The translations under genes and the position numbers were made by a program. Shown here one piece after another: positions 35,453 through 43,793 of a stretch of 64,000 nucleotides of DNA. The stretch is taken from contig NZ_RCST01000001.1 of assembly GCF_013141865.1 (NCBI RefSeq), positions 2,604,001 to 2,668,000 on the forward strand, given 5' to 3'. Under the pieces are notes generated by a model. That model ran no database searches. It was not told where the DNA came from and was given only the letters and a program-made list of their open reading frames with translations. Position 1 is the stretch's first letter, and each line of letters opens with the position of its first letter. This DNA comes from Methylomonas sp. ZR1 (GTDB lineage Bacteria > Pseudomonadota > Gammaproteobacteria > Methylococcales > Methylomonadaceae).

Positions 35453-36655
35453 ATGCCATCGTCGTCGCTTAATAAAAAACTGGTTCTTACTTACAGCGCG
35501 TGGAGACAACTACTTGCGCTACTGGGATTAGCGCTGGCCTTCCTAATGGCTTGGGCGGGATTTCTAAGTAACTTTTTCATCGTCGAAGTTAGTTTTATTT
35601 TATTCGGCGCGTATGCTGCTTGGGCGCTGCTTGGCATCATCTCGACTCAATCGATTACGCTGTATCCCGACAAAATCGTCAAACGCAGCTGGCTCGGCCA
35701 AACCACCATTCCAACCCATGCCTTGCTGGTGACTGATAGCCAGGATCAAGGAAATGCGAAATCCTGGCGCTTTTTTCACGGCTCCAACAAAAACCAACGT
35801 GAGTCTATTCAAATAGCAGGCAATTTTTTGTCGGCGGAGCTGCGACTATGGGTGGATTCGTATCGACGTAACATCTATCGGCTTGGCAGTTTCTCCAGCA
35901 GCCCGTTGAGCAGCAATAGCGCCGTCTGCGTGGAGTTCGATAAAGCGGTGTCGTCCTTCCGTTTCATGGCCGTGCTGACCGGCGTCTATCTGTTGGTGTA
36001 CGTGATTTATGCAACGATGCTGCATTGGCAATACCCGCTATTTGCCGGTTACGCTCCTCAATTGCCGGCCTGGCCGGTGCGCTTGTTGTTTGTTGCCATC
36101 GCCTTGGCGGCCTATCCGCTATTGCAAACGCTAGCCAAGCCACCCATCGGCGTTTCGAACTATACGGTGCGCGTGGCGCTGGCCCAGCAACGAGCCTTCC
36201 GCTCCGCATTGATCGCCAATGGCGTGGCTTGGTTGGGCTTACCGCTGTTTCTGCTGTGCGGTAACAGGCTGGATTTTTATCTGCTGTTGTCGATAGGCGC
36301 GCTTTATCACTACGACTTCTATCCCCGGCTATCCACCTGGGAAAGCGTGTTGCAAGCCGCACCGGAAACCCGGCCGGTGCAAGCGGCAGTCCCTCGGCGT
36401 TCCATGCAGGTGTCCTTGGCGTTATTGGGCGGCTTATCGTTAGCCAATTACCACGGGAACCCGGACGATTTTCGGATCCGCCAACAAGATTGCGTCGACG
36501 ACCAGGGCAACCCGATTGAATGCCGAAGCAGCGGTGGCCACGGCGGCGGCTCGAGCTCCCGTTATAGCGGCAATGGCAGCGCGGACAGCCATAGTTCGGT
36601 CAGGCGCGGCGGCTTCGGTTTCTTCGGCGGTTCGCACAGTTCTTTCGGCGGCTAG
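35453..36655 (+). CDS. Membrane protein with YjfM/YgiB-like Gly/Ser-rich tail
   Basis: 400 residues. About four to six membrane helices occur in the first 310 residues (for example LLALLGLALAFLMAWAGFLS, MAVLTGVYLLVYVIYATML, WPVRLLFVAIALAAYPLL, ALIANGVAWLGLPLFLLCG). The last 60 residues, from CVDDQGNPIECRSSGGHGGGSSSRY to GGFGFFGGSHSSFGG, resemble the end of DUF1190 proteins (YgiB/YjfM). In enterobacteria those precede a glutathionylspermidine-synthase-like gene, as here (2 nt gap). It may be the equivalent partner with extra membrane helices. Function unknown. Confidence 0.65.
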   Translation: MPSSSLNKKLVLTYSAWRQLLALLGLALAFLMAWAGFLSNFFIVEVSFILFGAYAAWALLGIISTQSITLYPDKIVKRSWLGQTTIPTHALLVTDSQDQGNAKSWRFFHGSNKNQRESIQIAGNFLSAELRLWVDSYRRNIYRLGSFSSSPLSSNSAVCVEFDKAVSSFRFMAVLTGVYLLVYVIYATMLHWQYPLFAGYAPQLPAWPVRLLFVAIALAAYPLLQTLAKPPIGVSNYTVRVALAQQRAFRSALIANGVAWLGLPLFLLCGNRLDFYLLLSIGALYHYDFYPRLSTWESVLQAAPETRPVQAAVPRRSMQVSLALLGGLSLANYHGNPDDFRIRQQDCVDDQGNPIECRSSGGHGGGSSSRYSGNGSADSHSSVRRGGFGFFGGSHSSFGG

Positions 36656-36657
36656 TT

Positions 36658-37788
36658 ATGCAAAGAATCGCCATCACACCCCGCGCCGATTGGCAGCAGC
36701 GCGTCGAAGCCGTGGGGATGAATTATCACACCCTGGACGGCGATGTTTATTGGGACGAATCGGCCTGCTATCGCTTCACGGCCAGCCAGATCGATATTCT
36801 CGACGACGTCACCGCCGAATTGCATACGCTGTGTCTAAAAGCCGTTCAGGCCATCATAGACCGCAAGTTGTTCAAACAACTGCTGATTCCGGCTTGGGCC
36901 GTGCCCTATATTGTCGATTCGTGGGAACGCCGTGAACCCAGCGTTTACGGCCGCTTCGATCTGGCCTGGGACGGCAGCGGCCAGCCCAAATTGCTGGAAT
37001 ACAACGCCGACACGCCCACTGCGCTGCTGGAAGCCGGCGTGGTGCAGTGGTTCTGGTTGCGGGATTGTTATCCGGACGCCGATCAATTCAATTCCATACA
37101 CGAAAAACTGCTGGTCTTTTGGCAAGATTACCGGCAACGCCAGCCCAGCCTGCATTTTGCCGGCGTCGACAGCAGCGACGAAGACATCGGCAATCTGGAA
37201 TATCTGCGCGACACCGCTGTACAAGCCGGCCTGCAAACCCAACGCTTGGCTATTGATCAAATCGGCTGGGACGCCGGCGGGCAACACTTTGTCGATCTGC
37301 GCAATAACCCCATCCGCGCGTTGTTCAAACTGTATCCCTGGGAATGGCTGTTGCAAGAAGAGTTTGGCCCTTACCTGCCGCAAGCCCAACCGGCGATGTT
37401 GGAACCACCCTGGAAACTGCCGCTCAGCAACAAAGGCCTGTTGCCGATTTTGTGGGAGCTGTTTCCCGGCCACCCCAATTTGCTGGAGGCCGGTTTCGCC
37501 GACCAACCGCTGCTGGGCGATTATGTACGCAAGCCGCTGTATTCCCGCGAAGGCGCCAACATCCAGATTCGCCGGGGCGCCAGCCTCGTCGAAACCGGCG
37601 GTAGTTACGGCGGCGAGGCCTGCATTTATCAACGCTATACCCCGCTGCCCGAGTTTGCCGGCAATTTCCCGGTGATCGGCTCCTGGATCATCGCCGATCA
37701 ACCGGCCGGCATCGGCATCCGGGAAGACAAAACCGAAATCACCGGCAACAATAGCCGCTTCATCCCGCATTATTTCGTCGAGAATTGA
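36658..37788 (+). CDS. Glutathionylspermidine synthase-like ATP-grasp enzyme (YgiC/YjfC)
   Basis: 376 residues matching the C-terminal amide-ligase half of glutathionylspermidine synthase, without the amidase half, like E. coli YgiC and YjfC. Typical stretches: YGRFDLAWDGSGQPKLLEYNADTPTALLEAGVVQW, RALFKLYPWEWLLQEEFG, EPPWKLPLSNKGLLPILWELFPGHPNLLEA, YVRKPLYSREGANI and the final GSWIIADQPAGIGIREDKTEITGNNSRFIPHYF. These are ATP-grasp ligases for forming a peptide-like bond, but YgiC/YjfC make no glutathionylspermidine and their substrates are unknown. Sits in a five-gene run ending with CreBC. Confidence 0.9.
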   Translation: MQRIAITPRADWQQRVEAVGMNYHTLDGDVYWDESACYRFTASQIDILDDVTAELHTLCLKAVQAIIDRKLFKQLLIPAWAVPYIVDSWERREPSVYGRFDLAWDGSGQPKLLEYNADTPTALLEAGVVQWFWLRDCYPDADQFNSIHEKLLVFWQDYRQRQPSLHFAGVDSSDEDIGNLEYLRDTAVQAGLQTQRLAIDQIGWDAGGQHFVDLRNNPIRALFKLYPWEWLLQEEFGPYLPQAQPAMLEPPWKLPLSNKGLLPILWELFPGHPNLLEAGFADQPLLGDYVRKPLYSREGANIQIRRGASLVETGGSYGGEACIYQRYTPLPEFAGNFPVIGSWIIADQPAGIGIREDKTEITGNNSRFIPHYFVEN

Positions 37789-37790
37789 CT

Positions 37791-38207
37791 ATGGAATCGC
37801 TAGACCTCTCTCACATCCTGGCCGGCGCCAACGGCTTTTTTCTGCACTTTGTCGCGGCCGCCGCGCTAACCGGCGCGTTTGCTTTCTGTTATTTGTGGAT
37901 TACGCCCTACGCGGAATTCAAACTGATCCGCGAGGGCAAAACCGCGCCGGCCGTGGCGTTTAGCGGCGCACTACTGGGCTTTGTCTTGGCGCTGTCCGGA
38001 GCCGTCGCCAACAGCGTGTCGTTTATCGACATGCTGATCTGGGCTGGCATCGCTTTATTTTTGCAAGTGCTGGTATTCGTCGGCCTGCGGTTGACTTTCG
38101 CTGACCTGTGCAAACGCATTGCAGACGACGAACTAGGACCCGCCATCGTGCTGGCAGGTTTTGCTTTGGCGGCGGGCTTGTTAAGCGCGGCTTGCATGAC
38201 TTATTAA
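37791..38207 (+). CDS. DUF350 membrane protein (YjfL-like)
   Basis: 138 residues with four membrane helices (FFLHFVAAAALTGAFAFCYLW, AVAFSGALLGFVLALSGAVAN, IDMLIWAGIALFLQVLVFVGLRL, ELGPAIVLAGFALAAGLLSAACM), the DUF350/UPF0719 type of E. coli YjfL. ATG 37791 follows the preceding stop by 2 nt. The trio YjfM-like, YjfC-like and YjfL-like matches the yjfKLMC neighbourhood of enterobacteria. Role unknown, probably membrane-related. Confidence 0.82.
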   Translation: MESLDLSHILAGANGFFLHFVAAAALTGAFAFCYLWITPYAEFKLIREGKTAPAVAFSGALLGFVLALSGAVANSVSFIDMLIWAGIALFLQVLVFVGLRLTFADLCKRIADDELGPAIVLAGFALAAGLLSAACMTY

Positions 38208-38211
38208 AGCC

Positions 38212-38904
38212 GTGACTGCCGCCAAACGCATCTTAATAGTCGAGGACGAACCGGCGATTGCCGACACATTGATTTATGTGCTGAACAGCAGCGGTTACCG
38301 AACCGAGCACGTCAACTTAGTGCAAACCGCCTTGGTCAGATTGCAATCCACCGAGTTCTCTTTGGTGATTCTCGATGTCGGCCTGCCGGACGGCAACGGT
38401 TTTGACTTGTGCCGGCAGTTGCGTCGATTTTCGGATATTCCGGTGATTTTTCTGACCGCGCACGGCGACGAAATCGACCGCATCGTTGGTTTGGAAATCG
38501 GCGCCGACGACTATGTGACCAAGCCGTTTAGTCCGCGCGAAGTGGCGACCAGAGTGGGCGTGATCCTACGCAGGCTAAATGCGCCCATCGGCACCGACCA
38601 ATCGCCTACGCTTGCCGGACAATTTGAACTGGACAGCCAAGCCGGCCGCATCCGCTATTACGGACAATTGCTGGATTTGACCCGTTACGAATTTTTGTTG
38701 TTGAAACTATTCATCGAACACCCCGAGCGGATTTTCTCCCGCGAACAACTGCTGGAAAGAATCTGGCAAGACCCCGGCGACGTGTTCGACCGCACCGTCG
38801 ATACCCACATCAAAACCTTGCGCGCCAAACTACGCTTGGCCGCCGCCGATCAAGATCCTATACGCACCCATCGCGGCCTGGGTTATAGCTTGCAAAGCCG
38901 ATGA
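38212..38904 (+). CDS. creB: Response regulator, CreB-like (OmpR family)
   Basis: 230 residues starting at GTG. Receiver domain with phospho-acceptor Asp55 (LVILDVGLPDG), Thr/Ser and Lys switch residues (FLTAHG, VTKPFSPRE), and a winged-helix DNA-binding domain (RYEFLLLKLFIEHPERIFSREQLLERIWQDPGDVFDRTVDTHIKTLRAKL). The sequence and the overlap with a CreC-like kinase support a CreB assignment. CreBC responds to carbon source and envelope stress in other bacteria. Gap of 4 nt after the DUF350 gene, so probably co-transcribed. Confidence 0.85.
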   Translation: MTAAKRILIVEDEPAIADTLIYVLNSSGYRTEHVNLVQTALVRLQSTEFSLVILDVGLPDGNGFDLCRQLRRFSDIPVIFLTAHGDEIDRIVGLEIGADDYVTKPFSPREVATRVGVILRRLNAPIGTDQSPTLAGQFELDSQAGRIRYYGQLLDLTRYEFLLLKLFIEHPERIFSREQLLERIWQDPGDVFDRTVDTHIKTLRAKLRLAAADQDPIRTHRGLGYSLQSR

Positions 38905-40331
38905 AGTTATCGGTACGGCTGTTTTTAGGCTACTTCCTGCTGGTGGCCGTGACTGGGCAACTGGTGTTAATGCTGGTGGTGAAGCAGATCGGCCCCGGCG
39001 TGCGCACCGCGCTGGAAGCCAGTTTGGTCGATACCGCCAACCTGCTGGCCGAACTGGCCGCGCCGGATTTGCGGCAAGGCAGCATCGCCGACGGCCATTT
39101 CGCTCAAGCGGTCAAGCGCTACAGCAAGCGACCGGTATCCGCGACCATCTTCGGCTTTCCGAAACAAAGCCTGGATTACCGGGTTTACGTCACCGACGCG
39201 GTTGGCATCGTTCGTTTCGACTCGGCGGTTACGGCAATCGGCGAAAACTACTCGCGCTGGAACGACGTGTATCTGACCCTGCAAGGCCAATACGGCGCGC
39301 GTTCCTCGCAGGCCAATCCCGGCGATAAGGCCAGCTCGACCATGCATGTCGCGGCGCCAGTGCGCGACGGCGATAAATTGATCGGCGTGGTCACCGTCGC
39401 CTACCCCACCGCCCTGCTGCAACCCATCGTCGACGCCAGCAAGAATGCTATACAACGCGGTGCCTTCTGGCTGTTCGGCGGCGCTTTGCTATTCGGCGCG
39501 GTATTCAACTGGCGCTTGACCCGCGCCATCGATTTACTGGTCGGCTACGCCCGCAGCGTGGCGTCCGGCGGCAAAGCCAGCCCGCCCAAATTGCGCAGCG
39601 TCGAATTGTCCACGCTGGCACACGCGCTGGAAACCATGCGCCAGGAATTGGAAGGCAAACAATACGTTGAGCGCTACGTACAAACCCTGACCCACGAGAT
39701 GAAAAGCCCGTTGGCCGCCATTCGCGGCGCGGCGGAATTGCTGGAAGATCCGTTACCCGATGCCGACCGCCGTCGCTTCGCCGGTAATGCCCGCGAACAA
39801 GCCGAACGCCTGGACCAATTAATCGAACGACTACTGGGACTGGCGGAATTGGAGCAGCGCCAGCAGCTATCCGATCCACAGCTATTGGATTTAGGCGAAT
39901 TGCTTAATAGCGTCCTGGCCGAAAAAGCCCCGCAACTGCTGCAACTCAATTTGCACACCGCCGTGTCGGTAGACAAACCGCTGCCCGTGCTGGCTGAAGA
40001 GTTTTTATTGCGGCAGGCCATCTCCAATCTTTTGGATAACGCCTTGGCCTTTGCCCCTGCCAAGTCCACAATCGAAATCGACGGCCGCCGCAACGGCAAG
40101 CAAATCATCTTGCGCATCCGCGACCACGGCCCCGGCATACCCGACTACGCATTGGAACGTTTGTTCGAACGCTTTTACTCCCTGCCCCGCCCCCACAATG
40201 GCCGGAAGAGTACCGGGTTGGGCTTGGCTTTCGTTAGGGAAGTGGCTGTGTTACATGGCGGGAAGATCAAGGTCGGCAATGCCGAGGGCGGCGGGGCGAT
40301 GGCAGTGTTGAATTTGTCGGCAAGTGATTGA
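38901..40331 (+). CDS. creC: Sensor histidine kinase, CreC-like
   Basis: 476 residues, close to the 474 of E. coli CreC. Two membrane segments (about 8-28 and 189-205) flank a periplasmic sensor with YRVYVTDAVGIVRFDS. Then comes HAMP, HisKA with His265 (LTHEMKSPLAAIRGAAELL), and HATPase with DNALAFAPAKS (N box), DHGPGIP (G1) and GLGLAFVRE (G2). ATGA overlap with creB. Both kinase and regulator appear intact. Confidence 0.88.
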   Translation: MKLSVRLFLGYFLLVAVTGQLVLMLVVKQIGPGVRTALEASLVDTANLLAELAAPDLRQGSIADGHFAQAVKRYSKRPVSATIFGFPKQSLDYRVYVTDAVGIVRFDSAVTAIGENYSRWNDVYLTLQGQYGARSSQANPGDKASSTMHVAAPVRDGDKLIGVVTVAYPTALLQPIVDASKNAIQRGAFWLFGGALLFGAVFNWRLTRAIDLLVGYARSVASGGKASPPKLRSVELSTLAHALETMRQELEGKQYVERYVQTLTHEMKSPLAAIRGAAELLEDPLPDADRRRFAGNAREQAERLDQLIERLLGLAELEQRQQLSDPQLLDLGELLNSVLAEKAPQLLQLNLHTAVSVDKPLPVLAEEFLLRQAISNLLDNALAFAPAKSTIEIDGRRNGKQIILRIRDHGPGIPDYALERLFERFYSLPRPHNGRKSTGLGLAFVREVAVLHGGKIKVGNAEGGGAMAVLNLSASD

Positions 40332-40414
40332 GAAACAGTGTAATCGACGACCAATTTACCTTTGTCTGATCATCATTCCAAACTCCTGAATTCTGACTAC
40401 CAAATGGAAGAAAA

Positions 40415-40717
40415 ATGAATACATCGACAATTGCAGCCATCAATTTCTATGTCCGTCAGCTAAAATCCGCAATAGCAATAAAGAATATTCGTATCCTCAG
40501 ATCGGACAAGCATGGCAAGCTGGCAAATATGATCCTTGGGGCATGGGTTTTGGGTTTGGCGACAATACCAACTCCGGCACTAGCTTGCAGTTGTTGGCAT
40601 CCGCACCCGGAAGAATATCTTCAAGCCAGTGCATTGATTTTTAAAGGCACGGTAGTGTCGATTGAGAAAGTCGTGCCGAAAGCCTTAGCTGGCGAATACG
40701 ATATCACCCGGTTTTAA
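40415..40717 (+). pseudogene. Truncated NTR/TIMP-like exported protein
   Basis: 100 codons. A signal sequence (…ILGAWVLGLATIPTPALA) is followed by CSCWHPHPEEYLQASALIFKGTVVSIEKV, the start of an NTR/TIMP-like domain in which the mature protein begins with Cys-Ser-Cys. Such proteins normally run on through a full beta-barrel with more cysteines; here the frame stops after GEYDITRF. The point where it stops coincides with the start of a 54-bp stretch similar to the YcgR-like gene at 42237, so the 3' end has probably been lost by recombination. Confidence 0.5.
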
Positions 40718-40764
40718 CCGCAATGCTACAAATTGACCTTAAGCACAATGCTTTGGCGATAGAC
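40711..40764 (+). pseudogene. Fragment of a YcgR-like gene
   Basis: Aligned without gaps, 43 of 54 bases match 42348-42401 inside the intact YcgR-like gene. In frame it reads LTAMLQIDLKHNALAID against LTAIVQIDPKHNTLAID. Similarity ends at both sides. It overlaps the stop of the truncated NTR-like gene. The rest of the gap to 40960 shows nothing else. Confidence 0.65.
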
Positions 40765-40959
40765 GCTCGAAAAATTAATAACACGATGGTTTGCGAGCTA
40801 ATTCTCATAAGCCACAAATAAGCCGTGCAAAAAAATACCTAACAAAAAACCTGGTATATGCTTTCCTCGCTGAGTCTAACTAGCAAGACCATGCGGCCGC
40901 ACTAAAAACACCCCCACAAAGTCGGCTGCATTTTTTTTAGTTCACGAGGAGAGTGTTTA

Positions 40960-41523
40960 ATGTCATTGGATTTCGAAAAGCTGACCGTATACGGCAAATC
41001 GTTTAGCGGGTTTACCCCCGATAAGGAAGCTTTGTTGCTAGAGGTTGGGTCGCAAATTAAGCCACATCTGGCGGCGGTAACCGACGAATTTTATCAACAG
41101 TTGGCCACCATACCGGAAACGGCTTCGTTTCTGGAAGGCCGAGTCGAGGGTTTGAAAAAAACCCACCGCCTATGGATGGAAGGACTATTCACAGGCCCCT
41201 ATGATAAAGACTTTACCGCACAGATGTTCAAGGTCGGTGATGTGCATGTCAAGGTTAAATTGCCTGTCGAATTCATGGCCGGAGCGATGACTTTGATCAA
41301 TAACCGTCTTTTCACGCTGATAGTTGAAACCTTTGGTGACGATAAGCAATATTGCGCTCGGACGATTGCCGCGGTTAACTCGGTAACCGGCTTTTCATTG
41401 CTGGTGATGCAGCAATCCTATCAAGCCTCGAGCCTGGCGGAAGAACTGGAAAAGTTTTTGAAAATTTCCGGCATGAGCCGCACGTTATTCACCAATCTGG
41501 CCTTGGCCTACAGAGACAAATAA
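40960..41523 (+). CDS. Protoglobin-domain haem protein
   Basis: 187 residues, all one protoglobin domain (globin-coupled sensor type): FSGFTPDKEALLLEVGSQIKPHLAAVTDEFYQQL, FLEGRVEGLKKTHRLWMEGLF and KVGDVHVKVKLPVEFMAGAM with the likely proximal haem ligand His96. No signalling domain is attached, so it is a single-domain gas (O2, NO or CO) sensor or binder. Good ribosome site (GAGGAG). The next gene, a roadblock/LC7 protein, starts 10 nt later and is its likely partner. Confidence 0.85.
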   Translation: MSLDFEKLTVYGKSFSGFTPDKEALLLEVGSQIKPHLAAVTDEFYQQLATIPETASFLEGRVEGLKKTHRLWMEGLFTGPYDKDFTAQMFKVGDVHVKVKLPVEFMAGAMTLINNRLFTLIVETFGDDKQYCARTIAAVNSVTGFSLLVMQQSYQASSLAEELEKFLKISGMSRTLFTNLALAYRDK

Positions 41524-41533
41524 GGAGATCACT

Positions 41534-41896
41534 ATGCGCGCGGATTTATTAATATCTGTTTTGACGGAATTGAATGGTTCATCGGCCGACATCGAAGCCA
41601 GTGGCGTGATATCGACTGATGGTTTAATGATGGCCTCGGTATTACCGGCTTCCATGGACGAAGACCGGGTAGGTGCGATGAGCGCCGCCATGTTGTCATT
41701 GGGTGACCGGACTGCGCAAGAGCTGGCGAGAGGCGAGTTGGAGCAAGTGCTGATCAAAGGCAAGGCCGGCTATGTGTTAATGACCTATGCCGGTTCTGAG
41801 GGTGTTCTCACCGTTTTAACCAAGTCATCGGCCAAATTGGGCTTGATATTTCTTGATGTTAAGCGAGCGGCGGTTCAGATCGCGGAGATGCTGTAA
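41534..41896 (+). CDS. Roadblock/LC7-domain protein
   Basis: 120 residues of the roadblock/LC7 fold (MglB type): LISVLTELNGSSADIEASGVISTDGLMMASVLPASMDEDRVGAMSAAMLSLGDRTAQELARGELEQVLIKGKAGYVLMTYAG. These proteins act as GTPase-activating partners or scaffold dimers. AAGGAG before the start. Pairing with a protoglobin suggests a gas-responsive switch; no MglA-type GTPase gene is visible nearby. Confidence 0.85.
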   Translation: MRADLLISVLTELNGSSADIEASGVISTDGLMMASVLPASMDEDRVGAMSAAMLSLGDRTAQELARGELEQVLIKGKAGYVLMTYAGSEGVLTVLTKSSAKLGLIFLDVKRAAVQIAEML

Positions 41897-42236
41897 AGAT
41901 TGACTTGGAGTGACGGGATTACGCCCGTCACCTCGATCTTACCACCGGTCAGACTGTTTGCCGCATCCGGCAGTCGATCCCTGCCTTCAAATACCTTTAC
42001 CGCTCCCAGGGGATGTCAATACCAAAGCTAGACAGATCAAGGTGCGCGCTATGCTTCCCTGACAACTTAGCCTGAATTTGTCACATCGGCACTCGCTCGT
42101 CGCTCCAGCGTTGCACCCACTAGACCTAAACGTCCCCGCCCTAAAAAGCTTAAGCCCCTCCTTATTTCCAACAAGGCAACAATCCGGTTTTTAACGTATA
42201 TTTTCCGCATATTTGCAAAACCGATGATCACTAGCA
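41897..42236. other. Intergenic region with a hairpin after the roadblock gene
   Basis: GTGACGGG-ATTACG-CCCGTCAC at 41910-41931, a perfect 8-bp stem, may end the protoglobin/roadblock transcript, although no T-run follows. I see no gene in the remaining 300 bases. Confidence 0.45.
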
Positions 42237-42986
42237 ATGGAAAACGACTACGCGATTTTTAGCCCGAAACAGATTGTCAATTATTTAACGGAGATCCAGC
42301 AGCGTAATTGCATTTTGTCGGCTCGCTATGGCGCGGATAATCAGGCGTTTTTAACTGCGATTGTGCAAATCGACCCTAAACACAATACCTTGGCGATAGA
42401 CATTGCGCCCACCCAGGAATTGACGGACCGTTTATTACTGAGCAAGCGCGCGCATTTCTTCACGCAGGTGGATGGGATTGATGCGGCTTTTCAGGGGGTG
42501 AACATCAAACTGGCGCAATGCGCGCATGGTGCGGTACTAACCATGCCATTGCCCGATAGACTGTACTGGCGGCAACGGCGCAATTATTACCGGGTGAAAG
42601 TGCCGCAATCGCATACAGGCACGTATTGCCAATTCGGTTTTAAGCTAAGCGGTGCGGATGGCGAACAAACATCTGTCGTTAAAACCTTCAAACTGATCGA
42701 TATTGGTTTGTGCGGACTGGCTTTATTGAATCCGGACCATGATTTGCAACAGGAATTGCTTAGTGTTGAAGTCGTCAGTTGCACCTTATTTCTGCAAGAC
42801 CACGAACACCACCACGCCGACGTTGCGATGCGCGCCAAATACAGTATCGACGTCAAAACCAATACGATAAGCACCGCGCATCGCATAGGTTTTCAATTTA
42901 CCGCCATTTCGCCGACTTTTGAGAGCAGTGTGCAGATCTACATGCAATCTATCGAACGGATGCTGAAAAACATCGAGAGTCATTGA
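42237..42986 (+). CDS. YcgR-like PilZ-domain c-di-GMP effector
   Basis: 249 residues. The N-terminal YcgR-type domain (about 1-105) is followed by a PilZ domain with the c-di-GMP-binding RxxxR (RQRRNYYRVKVP, from 112) and the second motif region DIGLCGLALL (about 161), where the usual N/D-x-S-x-x-G is slightly altered (Ser replaced by Leu). YcgR proteins slow the flagellar motor or otherwise respond to c-di-GMP. Large GGDEF/EAL proteins are encoded elsewhere in the window. A 54-bp relic of a similar gene lies at 40711-40764. Confidence 0.82.
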   Translation: MENDYAIFSPKQIVNYLTEIQQRNCILSARYGADNQAFLTAIVQIDPKHNTLAIDIAPTQELTDRLLLSKRAHFFTQVDGIDAAFQGVNIKLAQCAHGAVLTMPLPDRLYWRQRRNYYRVKVPQSHTGTYCQFGFKLSGADGEQTSVVKTFKLIDIGLCGLALLNPDHDLQQELLSVEVVSCTLFLQDHEHHHADVAMRAKYSIDVKTNTISTAHRIGFQFTAISPTFESSVQIYMQSIERMLKNIESH

Positions 42987-43117
42987 ATCGGCGCTAAACC
43001 GCCCGGTTTCCGTTAATCTCCAAGTTTAGCTAGGCTCAAACAAAAAACAGCAATACCTTATTTACCAAAAGGTCCTAGGTTTGCCATTCCACCCGTTTAG
43101 ACAATAGGCAATATATC

Positions 43118-43750
43118 GTGTCAGTCATCAGACTATTGCTACCCGCGCAAGGGTTTGCAGAAATTAGCCTTAATCCGAAAGAATTGGAAAACCAAGGCAT
43201 TGCCGTCATCACAATCGAGCCAAACACTACGGAACCCATGAATTTGTTAGCTTTAGACGTCGTCCTGATCGACGGTGACGCGGCGTTGCCAGACAATCTG
43301 GATCTGATCGATCAAGTAAAAAGCATTGCCCCTAACAGTAAGTTTGTAGCCTTGCTTAGCCATTCCAGCGCCCATGCCCTGACCTATTTGCAGGTCGGAG
43401 TGACCGGGTTGTTGAGATGGTTTCCCGACGCGGCCAAGTTGGCTGAGATCATCCGCACGATTGTGCAGGGTGAATATTACCTGGACCAAGAGATTGCCCA
43501 GTTGCTGGCCATGCGGCAAATCAAAAAGCAATTAGAACCCTTTGTTTCTCTCAGCTCCCGCGAGTTTGATGTGTTTTGTCTGTTAGCCGAAGGCTGTTCA
43601 TTGCAAACGGTAGCTGCGCAACTCGGTATCAGCAGTAAAACGGTCTCCAATTGCCAAACTCAAATCAAGCTGAAACTGGCTATCGACAGTCGGGACACAC
43701 TGACAAAATTTGCCAATAGCCATGGCTTGATTATGCATAAAGGCGTATGA
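43118..43750 (+). CDS. LuxR/NarL-type response regulator
   Basis: 210 residues from GTG. The N-terminal receiver-like domain is diverged: ALDVVLIDGDAALPDN holds the likely Asp, but the acidic pair near the N-terminus is absent (RLLLPAQGF), so phosphorylation is doubtful. The C-terminal HTH is typical: LSSREFDVFCLLAEGCSLQTVAAQLGISSKTVSNCQTQIKLKL. No kinase gene is adjacent. A terminator overlaps its stop codon. Confidence 0.8.
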   Translation: MSVIRLLLPAQGFAEISLNPKELENQGIAVITIEPNTTEPMNLLALDVVLIDGDAALPDNLDLIDQVKSIAPNSKFVALLSHSSAHALTYLQVGVTGLLRWFPDAAKLAEIIRTIVQGEYYLDQEIAQLLAMRQIKKQLEPFVSLSSREFDVFCLLAEGCSLQTVAAQLGISSKTVSNCQTQIKLKLAIDSRDTLTKFANSHGLIMHKGV

Positions 43751-43772
43751 TTCCCGATATTCGGGAATTTTT
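43750..43772 (+). terminator. Rho-independent terminator of the LuxR-type gene
   Basis: ATTCCCGA-TAT-TCGGGAAT, a perfect 8-bp stem, followed by TTTT. It begins at the last base of the stop codon and separates the regulator from the PepSY gene. Confidence 0.75.
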
Positions 43773-43793
43773 CCTATTTTTGCGAGGTGGTTT

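Noticed and set aside
36835-37770. 311-codon minus-strand frame
   Set aside because: Antisense shadow of the glutathionylspermidine-synthase-like gene.
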